From an uncultured Clostridia bacterium (GTDB lineage Bacteria; Bacillota; Clostridia; Oscillospirales; CAG-272), in assembly GCA_905235755.1 (NCBI GenBank), contig CAJONA010000003.1:1-20692 (forward strand): a DNA stretch of 20,692 nucleotides, in the 5' to 3' direction. Below are positions 14,665-20,692 of the stretch, piece after piece. The notes beneath the pieces were generated by a model. It was not told the origin of the DNA. It did no database searches and worked only from the letters and a program-made list of their open reading frames with translations. The translations under genes were made by a program, and so were the position numbers. Position 1 is the stretch's first letter. Each line of letters starts with the position of its first letter.

Positions 14665-16620
14665 ATGAAAAGATGTTTAAGATACGTTGCCGTATGTTTT
14701 ATGGTCGTTGTTTTTGCTGCCGCTTTTGCGTTTTCCGCATTAGCCGCGACGGAGACTTTTTCGATATTATCCGAAGAGACGGCGGGCACGTTTAAAATTT
14801 TAAAGAACGCGTCGACGGGAAAAACATCGTCCGGAAAGCTCAGCTTGTCCGCAGACGCTGAGACGGTGGCGTTTTCAGACAATCTCATCGAGCCGCCCAA
14901 AGCGTCTGTCTATACGGTGCTTTTCAATTCGATCACGTTCTATTATAGTCCTGAAATCGTATATAAGATCGGCGATTCGTCGTGGACGAGAGTCTATCAG
15001 ACGTACCCGACGTCGAGCGAAAAGGCGACTATCACGTCGGGAGAAAATGTGTATTACTATTATTTTGACAGCACGACGGATCCATCTTATATAACTTTTG
15101 ACGGGCTTTCATCCGGAACGACGTATAATTTCTCATTGAAGTACAACGGCGACGAAGACGGTGACTCCGTGTCGTTCTCAAAGTCGACGCTCGTGTGCTT
15201 GCACAAATACGAGAGCGTGACAGATCCCGAAACACATATAATTACACATAAATGCAGCGTTTGCGGATATACGTATACCGAGATCGAACATATTCACGAG
15301 TGGACTGTCGTCGACGCGAAGGACGCAACGTGTCAAGAGGCAGGCTATATCAAAGAAATATGCCTTACTTGCGACGAGGAGAAGATAACGGTCCTCGATA
15401 TCGTCGACCACAATTGGATAATGATATTGAATCCGTCGACGTGTATCGAACACGGATACAGGAAGATCATCTGCTCTATGTGCAAAGAAGAGGATGAGAC
15501 GTATTATCTCGAATATCCTCTTGCCGACCATACGCCCGGCGAAGAAGATGTCGTCGAGGCGACGTGCATGGAACGCGGGCATAGAACGGTATACTGCGAA
15601 GTATGCGGAGAAAAGATCGTCGATGAGGATATCCCGATTACAGATCATACGCCCGGCGAGAAAGAAACAGTTGAGGCGACGTGCACGGATCGCGGACACA
15701 GTGCCGTATACTGTACTGTATGCGGAGAGGAATTGTCATATGAAGAAATACCGGCGAGGGGACATTCATGGGTGACGCAGACGAACGCGTCGACGTGCAC
15801 CGAGCACGGATACACGGTCGAGATCTGTTCCGTATGCGGCGAGGAAAAAGCTGGATCGAGAGCAGAGCTTCCGCTTGCCGAGCATAAGCTCGAATGGGTG
15901 ATAGTTGCCGTTCCGACTGAAACGACGGACGGCAAGCGCACGCAGGTATGCACCGTATGCAAAAACGAATTTGACTCCGAGACGATGGAAAAACTTATAA
16001 AGCTGGCTGTAATCGAATCCGACGTAAAGACGGTCTACGAATTGACTGAGGACAACGACGCGGCGCCTGTCGGATATGTTGTCGGCGTATTTAAAGGCGG
16101 AGAAGAGAACGCCGTCGTGCGTATACTCTTTTCAAGCGGTATAACCGTCGAGCTTGACAGCGACGCCGCTTCGGCGTTTGCGAGCGCAAACGCTGTGCTC
16201 GGCGCATATAAGGTGACAAAAGCGAGCGCCGCTTCCGGCGATATAGCGAAGGCGGGATACGACGTTGAGAATTACGATGTTTACGAGATAGCGGCGGAAA
16301 ACGCCGACTTCAACGCCAAAGGAAAGGCTTACGTTACGCTGGATTATACACTCGAAGACGGCTACGTCGCAAAAGTATATTATGTGAGCGAAAGCGGCAG
16401 AAAAACGTTTATAAATTCGTCGTATGCGGACGGAAAACTGACATTTACGACAAATCATTTTTCCACTTATGTTGTCGAGAAGGTCGAGTATGACGCTTCC
16501 GCGGGACTCAAAGCGGCGATAATAATATCCTGCATCATGGTGATCTCAACGGTTGTCGTCGTCGGGTATTTGATCCACAAAACGAAAATTTCAAGAAAAT
16601 ACGGATTTAAACTTTCATAA
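14665..16620 (+). CDS. Secreted, membrane-anchored surface protein with seven Cys/His (CxxC) modules
   Basis: A 651-residue exported protein. Residues 1-28 are a signal peptide ending FSALAA. A unique region (~29-178) has a Tyr-rich, fibronectin- or beta-sandwich-like tail. Residues 180-442 hold seven tandem modules of ~35-41 residues, each opening with His and carrying CxxC; modules 2-6 also have a TC followed by Gly ('ATC...GY/GH...C..C'), giving three Cys plus His per unit. A further domain (~443-600) ends in FTTNHFSTYVVEK, common in Firmicute surface proteins. A single transmembrane helix (~610-635) and a basic tail anchor it to the membrane; there is no LPXTG. GGAGG precedes the ATG by 8 bases. 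It is convergent with a secreted leucine-rich repeat protein. The Cys/His pattern suggests structural zinc or disulfides; function is unknown, adhesion being one option. Confidence 0.85.
   Translation: MKRCLRYVAVCFMVVVFAAAFAFSALAATETFSILSEETAGTFKILKNASTGKTSSGKLSLSADAETVAFSDNLIEPPKASVYTVLFNSITFYYSPEIVYKIGDSSWTRVYQTYPTSSEKATITSGENVYYYYFDSTTDPSYITFDGLSSGTTYNFSLKYNGDEDGDSVSFSKSTLVCLHKYESVTDPETHIITHKCSVCGYTYTEIEHIHEWTVVDAKDATCQEAGYIKEICLTCDEEKITVLDIVDHNWIMILNPSTCIEHGYRKIICSMCKEEDETYYLEYPLADHTPGEEDVVEATCMERGHRTVYCEVCGEKIVDEDIPITDHTPGEKETVEATCTDRGHSAVYCTVCGEELSYEEIPARGHSWVTQTNASTCTEHGYTVEICSVCGEEKAGSRAELPLAEHKLEWVIVAVPTETTDGKRTQVCTVCKNEFDSETMEKLIKLAVIESDVKTVYELTEDNDAAPVGYVVGVFKGGEENAVVRILFSSGITVELDSDAASAFASANAVLGAYKVTKASAASGDIAKAGYDVENYDVYEIAAENADFNAKGKAYVTLDYTLEDGYVAKVYYVSESGRKTFINSSYADGKLTFTTNHFSTYVVEKVEYDASAGLKAAIIISCIMVISTVVVVGYLIHKTKISRKYGFKLS
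15202..15990 (+). repeat. Seven tandem ~39-codon Cys/His modules
   Basis: Seven diverged coding repeats within the surface protein (residues 180-442). Modules 4 and 5 are the closest, both starting HTPGE and sharing VEATC, with identical bases CATACGCCCGGCGA at 15530 and 15647, a period of 117 bases. The other units are conserved mainly at His, Gly and Cys. Confidence 0.85.
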
Positions 16621-16655
16621 AGAAAGCCTCCGCGAAATGCGGAGGCCTTCTTTTG
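16619..16655 (+). terminator. Terminator of the CxxC-module surface protein
   Basis: GCCTCCGC-GAAAT-GCGGAGGC (16626-16646), flanked by AAGAAA and TTCTTTT that extend the pairing past a bulged base. It begins at the stop codon of the plus-strand gene. Confidence 0.88.
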
Positions 16656-16660
16656 TATAT

Positions 16661-16692
16661 AAAACGCCGCCCCTGCGGGCGGCATTTGTTTT
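16661..16692 (-). terminator. Terminator of the leucine-rich repeat gene
   Basis: GCCGCCC-CTGC-GGGCGGC (16666-16683) with A/T flanks. On the minus strand it is followed by GTTTTATAT, 20 bases past the stop at 16703. The two convergent genes therefore each have a hairpin. Confidence 0.82.
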
Positions 16693-16702
16693 ATCTTAAT
16701 TA

Positions 16703-19135
16703 TCAATATTCTTTGAAAGTGAAGTACGCGAGACCGGAATATGTTTCGGCATACGAGCCTTTTTTGCCCATTATCGTGATCGTTCTCATCGAGTAGTAAT
16801 ATGACGATGACGAACCGCTGCTTGAAGACGTCTTGGTGAGCAAGGAGAACGCTTTTTTTGCAATGAACTTGACGCCGGACGGGATTATCACAGTGTCAAG
16901 CGACGTCAGTTCCGAAAGCCTGTTTTGAGGTATTCTTTTTACCGTGCTCGGAATGGTGATCATCGTTTTATCCTTGCTTCCGTTGTATTTGTACATAACG
17001 CCGTCGCCGACGACGATAAAGTCGGCAGTCTGCGCGGACTCCCATTTCGTCGATGCGAACGCGTCCGTTCCGACGTATGCAACCGTCGACGGAACGTCGA
17101 TGGCGGCAAGCTTTGCGCAGCCGGAGAACGCCGCGTCTCCTATATATGTGAGATCATCTGAGAAAACGACGTTATCAAGCACCGAACATCCGACAAACGC
17201 GCTGACCTGTATGGAGTCGACATTTGTCATCGTGACGTCGGTAAGATACAGACATTCGCCGAAAGCGACGGCTCCTATCGCGGAAATGTGCTCGGGGATC
17301 GTCACTCTTTCAAGCTCGTTGCAGCCGTAATATGTGCCGTACTGAATCGTGTCGTCTTTTGTCCCGAAATATGTCTTTGTAAGGCTGCGGCATCCGTAGA
17401 ACGCGCCCGCGCCTATTCTTTCATAAACGTCTTGCGGAAGCTCTTTAAGCAAAACGCAGTTTGCAAATGTCGACGCGCCGATCTCCTTGACTGTTTCGGG
17501 GAAAGAGACCTGCATCAGTTTTGAGCAGTTGTTAAAAAGGCTTGGCGGGAGCTTTGTTATATCGCATTCTATCGTCGCTTTTGAAATACCGGAGTTGTAG
17601 AACGCCGCCTGCCCGATATATTCGACTGTCGACGGTATGGTTATTTCCGACAATGCCGAACACGACGCAAAAGCGCGATCGCCTATGCGCTTGCACGACG
17701 TCGGGATAATAAACTCAAAGGAGAACTCGGCGCATTTGTTGAACGCGTAATTGCCTATCGCCGTATATGCGGCGGGAAGCGTTATATCTGTGATGACGGC
17801 GCAGCCGTCGAATATATACGCCGGTATTTCACCTATCCCCGAAATGTCCGCGGCCTTTAAAACGGAGCAGTTCTGGAATGCGAACTTGCCTATCTTTGAA
17901 ACGTTCGGCATCGAAATCGTTTTGAGGGACGTGCAGTTTCTGAACGCGTATTCTCCGACCGTCTTTACGGAAGAGGGAATTACGACGCCGTCAAGTTTTG
18001 TGCAGTAGTTAAAGGCGTACTGACCTATCGTTTCGACAGTGGACGGTATCTCGATCTCCGAGAGGGCGAGGCACGAGTCGAACATTCCCGTCGGTATTTC
18101 CTTTATACCGTCGGGCAGTTTTGCCGAGGCGAGAGATTTGCAGTTTCTGAAAACATATGCGCCGAGCTCGACAGAGCCGTTTGATATCTCGGCGCTTTCA
18201 AGCGATGAGCAGCCGAAAAACGCGTATCCGCCGATGTATTCGATCGAAGCGGGCAAGGACACGCTTTTCAGCCCGGTGCAATTGTAGAACGCTCCGCCGC
18301 CGATGCGCGTTACGCCGTCGGGAATGATCAGCGTTTCGAGCGATGTGACGCCGGCGAACGAGCCTTCGCCTATTTCTTTGACGAACGACGGAACGGTGTA
18401 TGTCGTGCCGGGCCTTGACATCGGGTAGCAGATGAGCGCCGTTTTATCGTAACTGAAAAGTATTCCGTCTTGCGATGAGAATGATCCGTTGTCGGCATCG
18501 ACAGATATCGACGTCAGATTTGAGCAGCCCGAGAACGCCGCATATCCGACGCTTTTGACGGAAGCGGGAAGCGTTATCGAGAACGGCGCCGCCGAATTTC
18601 CGCACTCCGAGAACGCATATTCGCCGACAGCCGTCAGGGACGAAAGTCCGGACAGATCGAATGCGTATTTCTGGCAGTTCTTGAACGCGCCGTAAGCTAT
18701 TTTTTCCACGCTCGAAGGCAGTTCGAGCGTCGTGAGAGACGTGCAGTCGAAGAACGCGAACTCGCCTATCTCTTCAAGCGTCGAGCCGGATCTGAAAGTT
18801 ACGGTTTTCAGATTCGTACACGCTTCGAACGCGCTCTCTCCGATGTATTTTACAGACGGATATATCGTTACGGACTCGATACTCGTGTTATCTGCGAACG
18901 CGGCATATTCTATCGCGCTGACGGGATATCTTCCGTCGATGCGGTTGACGGTAACGCTTGTCTCCTCTCCGAGATATTCGACAATCGTTGCGGTGTTGTC
19001 TTTGCCGACAATGTAAGTGTACAGACCGTTGCTGCTTGTGATTATGTCGGACGGCGACGCCGCCGACGCGCACGTACAAACGGCGAGAAATATCAAAGCC
19101 GTTATAAGTGAGATCGTAAGAATTTTAAACTTCAT
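16703..19135 (-). CDS. Secreted BspA-type leucine-rich repeat (LRR_5) protein
   Basis: An 810-residue exported protein. Residues 1-27 are a signal peptide ending CTCASAA. After a short linker, about 28 repeats of ~23 residues follow, with the BspA/LRR_5 pattern 'L..I.IP.SV..IG..AF.NC..L', from residue ~55 to ~790. Near ~240 an inserted unit (DGILFSYDKTALICYP) resembles the capping segment seen in this family. A second such unit near ~710 (DGVMYKYNG) precedes a Ser/Tyr-rich stretch (SSSSGSSSSYYYS). The C-terminus ends without an anchor motif or transmembrane helix, so the protein is either secreted or held by non-covalent contact. BspA-like proteins often bind host matrix or other bacteria, but that role is only known for some. 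The start at 19135 has AAAGGG 7 bases upstream and begins at the signal peptide; the frame's extension upstream is rejected. Confidence 0.92.
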   Translation of the reverse strand: MKFKILTISLITALIFLAVCTCASAASPSDIITSSNGLYTYIVGKDNTATIVEYLGEETSVTVNRIDGRYPVSAIEYAAFADNTSIESVTIYPSVKYIGESAFEACTNLKTVTFRSGSTLEEIGEFAFFDCTSLTTLELPSSVEKIAYGAFKNCQKYAFDLSGLSSLTAVGEYAFSECGNSAAPFSITLPASVKSVGYAAFSGCSNLTSISVDADNGSFSSQDGILFSYDKTALICYPMSRPGTTYTVPSFVKEIGEGSFAGVTSLETLIIPDGVTRIGGGAFYNCTGLKSVSLPASIEYIGGYAFFGCSSLESAEISNGSVELGAYVFRNCKSLASAKLPDGIKEIPTGMFDSCLALSEIEIPSTVETIGQYAFNYCTKLDGVVIPSSVKTVGEYAFRNCTSLKTISMPNVSKIGKFAFQNCSVLKAADISGIGEIPAYIFDGCAVITDITLPAAYTAIGNYAFNKCAEFSFEFIIPTSCKRIGDRAFASCSALSEITIPSTVEYIGQAAFYNSGISKATIECDITKLPPSLFNNCSKLMQVSFPETVKEIGASTFANCVLLKELPQDVYERIGAGAFYGCRSLTKTYFGTKDDTIQYGTYYGCNELERVTIPEHISAIGAVAFGECLYLTDVTMTNVDSIQVSAFVGCSVLDNVVFSDDLTYIGDAAFSGCAKLAAIDVPSTVAYVGTDAFASTKWESAQTADFIVVGDGVMYKYNGSKDKTMITIPSTVKRIPQNRLSELTSLDTVIIPSGVKFIAKKAFSLLTKTSSSSGSSSSYYYSMRTITIMGKKGSYAETYSGLAYFTFKEY

Positions 19136-19190
19136 ATCCAACCCTTTCAAAATCCGATGTTTTCCTGCGGCGATATAATTTAACATAATA

Positions 19191-19219
19191 ATTATATCAC
19201 AAAATAAACCCTTTTGCAA
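19191..19219 (-). promoter_or_regulatory. Sigma-A promoter of the leucine-rich repeat gene
   Basis: On the minus strand TTGCAA (19219-19214), 17 bases, perfect TATAAT (19196-19191), with TGTGA before the -10. The leader is about 50 bases. Confidence 0.85.
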
Positions 19220-19236
19220 TACGGTGCTGAAAAAAA

Positions 19237-19596
19237 TTAAATATGGCGGCGCTGTTTTTTTATAAGAGCGTAAACGCCCGTAATGATAAGAAAAGCCCCG
19301 AATATTTTTCTCAGCAGCGACGGTTCGACGCTCTTCGCAATGTATGCGCCTATCATCGCGCCGAGAAGCCCCGTCAGTCCCAGAAAGACCGACACGCCGC
19401 ACCTGATCTTTCTCTTTTTGAAATGCACGGGCAATGCGCCCGCCGCCGCCGATTCGAAAAACAGCAGATTTATTCCTTGCGCCGTCAGCTGCGACACATC
19501 CTTAGCCAGCCCGAGATATATCATCAGAAGTCCGCCGCCTCCGACGCCTGTGCCCGACAGCGCCGCCGCCAGAAACGCAACGATGACGTCGGTCAT
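19237..19596 (-). CDS. TauE/SafE-family permease, C-terminal half-protein
   Basis: A 119-residue, strongly hydrophobic protein with about four membrane spans. The opening 'VIVAFLAAALSGTGVGGGGLLMIYL', the middle 'TAQGINLLFFESAAAGALP' and the closing 'RKIFGAFLIITGVYALIKK' are the repeated signature of the sulfite-exporter TauE/SafE family, in which two similar halves normally form one ~250-residue protein. In Clostridia the halves are often separate genes, as here. The ATG at 19596 overlaps the stop of the preceding half in an ATGA, which decides the start over the in-frame ATG at 19623. Substrate unknown; the family exports or imports sulfur compounds and other anions. Its partner half is truncated by the junction near 19680, so the pair is incomplete in this contig. 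Confidence 0.85.
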   Translation of the reverse strand: MTDVIVAFLAAALSGTGVGGGGLLMIYLGLAKDVSQLTAQGINLLFFESAAAGALPVHFKKRKIRCGVSVFLGLTGLLGAMIGAYIAKSVEPSLLRKIFGAFLIITGVYALIKKQRRHI

Positions 19597-19690
19597 CTCG
19601 TCATCACCGATATGCCCGCCCAAATAACGAGCAGCGCGAATAATTTTTTAAATATCGCCGAGTCGAGCTTGTCGAGGAGCAGAGCGCCGA
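19593..19690 (-). pseudogene. Truncated first half of the TauE/SafE pair (C-terminal ~30 residues)
   Basis: Reading to the stop at 19595-19593, the minus strand gives GALLLDKLDSAIFKKLFALL then VIWAGISVMTR, the usual closing helix of a TauE/SafE half. Upstream of about 19690 the similarity stops and the opposite strand reads as another gene's C-terminus. The 3' end is intact and overlaps the next half by ATGA; the 5' part is missing. Whether this is a broken gene in a genome or a chimera of two contigs cannot be decided from sequence. The left limit is exact, the right approximate. Confidence 0.65.
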
Positions 19691-19772
19691 CGGCATCCAC
19701 CTGGTGCTGGGCGTGCCCGGCCGGGCCGCCTCCGCCGCGGTGAAAGCCCTGCACAAAGCCCTGTTTGAGTGA
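19674..19772 (+). pseudogene. C-terminal fragment, probable aspartate kinase
   Basis: The plus-strand frame ending TGA at 19770-19772 reads SADGIHLVLGVPGRAASAAV then KALHKALFE. It resembles the final ACT-domain strand and helix of aspartate kinases, which usually end in 'A..ALH.ALF'. Nothing upstream of ~19674 continues the frame; the DNA there is the TauE/SafE gene on the other strand. Base use (CTG, GGC, GCC) differs from the genes to the left. It is followed by an intrinsic terminator, as expected for a real gene end. The family call is tentative because only ~32 residues remain. Confidence 0.5.
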
Positions 19773-19785
19773 ATTTGATCGAATG

Positions 19786-19820
19786 AAAAAACGAGAGACC
19801 CGAGGGGTCTCTCGTTTTTT
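19786..19820 (+). terminator. Intrinsic terminator
   Basis: ACGAGAGACCC-GAG-GGGTCTCTCGT (19791-19815): an 11-bp perfect stem with a 3-base loop, flanked by A5 and T6. It lies 19 bases after the stop of the aspartate kinase-like fragment. Confidence 0.93.
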
Positions 19821-19845
19821 GTGGATTTGGCTCTTGATTTGGGGA

Positions 19846-19958
19846 GGACTTTTTTCAAAAAGTCCCCCAATCTAACCAAATATAAAACCATATCTTCCAA
19901 TAAGGCAAGGCCGCAGGGCGCACGGCAAAAAGAAAGCAGACGACGGGAGGCCGTCGTC
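19846..19958. repeat. Two inverted repeats in non-coding DNA
   Basis: GGACTTTTT-TC-AAAAAGTCC (19846-19865) and GACGACGG-GAGG-CCGTCGTC (19939-19958). No gene can be supported between 19773 and 20050. The first resembles scattered terminator-like or small non-autonomous repeat remnants; nothing ties either to a neighbour. Confidence 0.5.
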
Positions 19959-20050
19959 CGCGGGGGATGCGTGAAAAAAATGTTGCAGATTGGGCTGACA
20001 GCCCACCAATTCCGATTTTGTTTATGATAGAATGAGGCGGAAAGAAGAGG

Positions 20051-20209
20051 TCAGGCGGTGCCGTCGCGGGATCGCAAATACTGTTTCAGGACCAGGTTGA
20101 TATACTGCGAAAGGGAACGCTCGTCCGCTTCCGCCAGCGATTTGACGCGTTCCAGAACGTCTTCGTCCACCGTGATGCTGATCTTTTCTTTCAGCGGTTT
20201 CATTTTCAT
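20051..20209 (-). CDS. Ribbon-helix-helix DNA-binding protein (CopG/Arc type)
   Basis: A 52-residue protein. After a basic start (MKMKPLKEK) it has a short strand ISITVD, helix A (EDVLERVKSLAEADE), the turn 'RSLSQYI' and helix B (INLVLKQYLRSRD), the usual ribbon-helix-helix order in which paired strands contact DNA. Such proteins are small repressors or antitoxins. A second in-frame ATG at 20203 gives a 50-residue form; a short GGGTG before 20209 is the only candidate ribosome site. It is divergent from a Fic gene starting at 20356, with a strong promoter between them, so it may repress that promoter; this is inference. It could also belong to a separate plasmid or integrated element. Confidence 0.75.
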   Translation of the reverse strand: MKMKPLKEKISITVDEDVLERVKSLAEADERSLSQYINLVLKQYLRSRDGTA

Positions 20210-20262
20210 CACCCGGGAATAGGCTATGCGGACGCGCGGAAATTATGCGATAAAGCCAAATC

Positions 20263-20291
20263 TTGACTAACGTTCGGCGCTTTGCTATAGT
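20263..20291 (+). promoter_or_regulatory. Sigma-A promoter of the Fic gene
   Basis: TTGACT (20263-20268), 17 bases, TATAGT (20286-20291): 10 of 12 consensus positions at ideal spacing. The leader to the ATG at 20356 is about 58 bases. Confidence 0.82.
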
Positions 20292-20355
20292 AAGGGAGAA
20301 GCAAATCGGGCGTTCAGCGGCGGGATTGCCGCGGGAACAGGCAGGAGGGGTTCCT

Positions 20356-20692
20356 ATGAAAACACCCCCATTCACGATCACAAATCAAATCGTCGCGGAC
20401 CTTGCCGGGATTGCGGAATTGGTGGGAAAGATCAGTTCCACGCAAAACCTCGCGGCGAATCCAACGCTGCGCCGGAGCAATCGCATTCGCACCATCCACG
20501 CCTCGCTCGCCATCGAGCAGAACACCCTGAGCCTGGAACAGGTGACGGCGGTGCTGAACGGGAAGCGGATTATTGCGCCGCCGAAGGACGTCGCCGAAGT
20601 GAAGAACGCCTACGAAATCTACGAGCGGATGGATGAGCTCGATCCGTATTCCATAGACGCGCTGTGCGCCGCGCATGGCGTGATGATGCGTG
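20356..20692 (+). CDS. Fic-family protein, N-terminal part (3' end off window)
   Basis: The first 112 residues of a Fic protein; the catalytic HxFxxGNGR loop would lie beyond the window edge. Recognisable are the helix with the inhibitory motif, SLAIEQNTLSLEQVTAV (50-66), then NGKRIIAPPKDVAEVKNAYE and a 'LDPYSIDALCAAHGVMM' stretch that commonly precedes the Fic core. Fic enzymes attach AMP or other groups to protein hydroxyls. In class II proteins an N-terminal S/TxxxE(G/N) helix blocks ATP; here it reads S50-xxx-E54-Q55. AGGAGGGG lies 5 bases before the ATG and a good promoter stands upstream. A ribbon-helix-helix gene is divergent. Family assignment is firm, target unknown. Confidence 0.88.
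   Translation, partial: MKTPPFTITNQIVADLAGIAELVGKISSTQNLAANPTLRRSNRIRTIHASLAIEQNTLSLEQVTAVLNGKRIIAPPKDVAEVKNAYEIYERMDELDPYSIDALCAAHGVMMR

Noticed and set aside
19136..19402. N-terminal extension of the leucine-rich repeat protein
   Set aside because: It would bury the signal peptide, overlap the TauE half and cross a perfect promoter; the start at 19135 has AAAGGG.
1..20692. tRNA, rRNA, transposase, integrase or phage genes
   Set aside because: No cloverleaf, rRNA stretch or recognisable mobile-element protein was found on reading both strands, although subtle or partial copies could be missed by eye.

Overview
The window reads as a metagenomic contig. Its central ~18.8 kb (about 800-19680) comes from a low-to-mid GC Firmicute, probably a gut-type member of the Clostridia. 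The two ends look different in origin. The Firmicute assignment rests on HPr kinase/phosphorylase, a YybS-GdpP pair, an ECF transporter S component, split TauE/SafE exporter halves, strong GGAGG-type ribosome binding sites, several near-consensus sigma-A promoters and perfect hairpin terminators. The first ~0.6-0.8 kb reads like a methanogenic archaeon: a membrane-anchored substrate-binding protein, a GTGA-type ribosome site and an 18-bp perfect palindrome upstream. The last ~1 kb has more CTG/GGC/GCC-rich codons and starts inside the C-terminal end of a probable aspartate kinase, fused head-on to a truncated TauE/SafE gene. Both joins could be assembly chimeras.

Layout: 1-555 (-) archaeal-type substrate-binding protein, cut by the window edge; 854-1573 (-) CobW/COG0523 metallochaperone GTPase with a His/Asp tail; 1792-2355 (+) N-acetylmuramoyl-L-alanine amidase; 2359-3786 (-) PAP2 phosphatase with a long basic tail; 3834-4796 (-) ROK sugar kinase; 5006-5965 (+) hprK; 5982-7052 (+) YybS-like membrane protein; 7079-9124 (+) GdpP-type c-di-AMP phosphodiesterase; 9126-9731 (+) GNAT acetyltransferase; 9764-10423 (-) left-handed beta-helix GlmU-like acetyltransferase; 10573-12396 (+) glmS; 12405-13760 (+) glmM; 13799-14431 (-) ECF S component; 14665-16620 (+) surface protein with CxxC modules; 16703-19135 (-) secreted BspA-type leucine-rich repeat protein; 19237-19596 and a truncated 19593-~19680 (-) TauE/SafE halves; ~19674-19772 (+) aspartate kinase tail; 20051-20209 (-) ribbon-helix-helix protein; 20356-20692 (+) Fic protein, cut by the window edge.

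Functional themes: (i) cell-envelope precursor supply (glmS, glmM and a GlmU-like acetyltransferase, plus an amidase and a PAP2 lipid phosphatase); (ii) carbon catabolite control and sugar entry (hprK facing a ROK kinase across a divergent promoter region); (iii) second-messenger turnover (YybS-GdpP, with a GNAT gene attached); (iv) a convergent pair of secreted or surface repeat proteins. No tRNA, rRNA, CRISPR array, insertion sequence or integrase was found. The points most worth a second look are the two junctions, the archaeal palindromic operator, the seven-module Cys/His surface protein, the free-standing GlmU-like acetyltransferase and the CobW protein whose C-terminal domain is replaced by a His/Asp tail.
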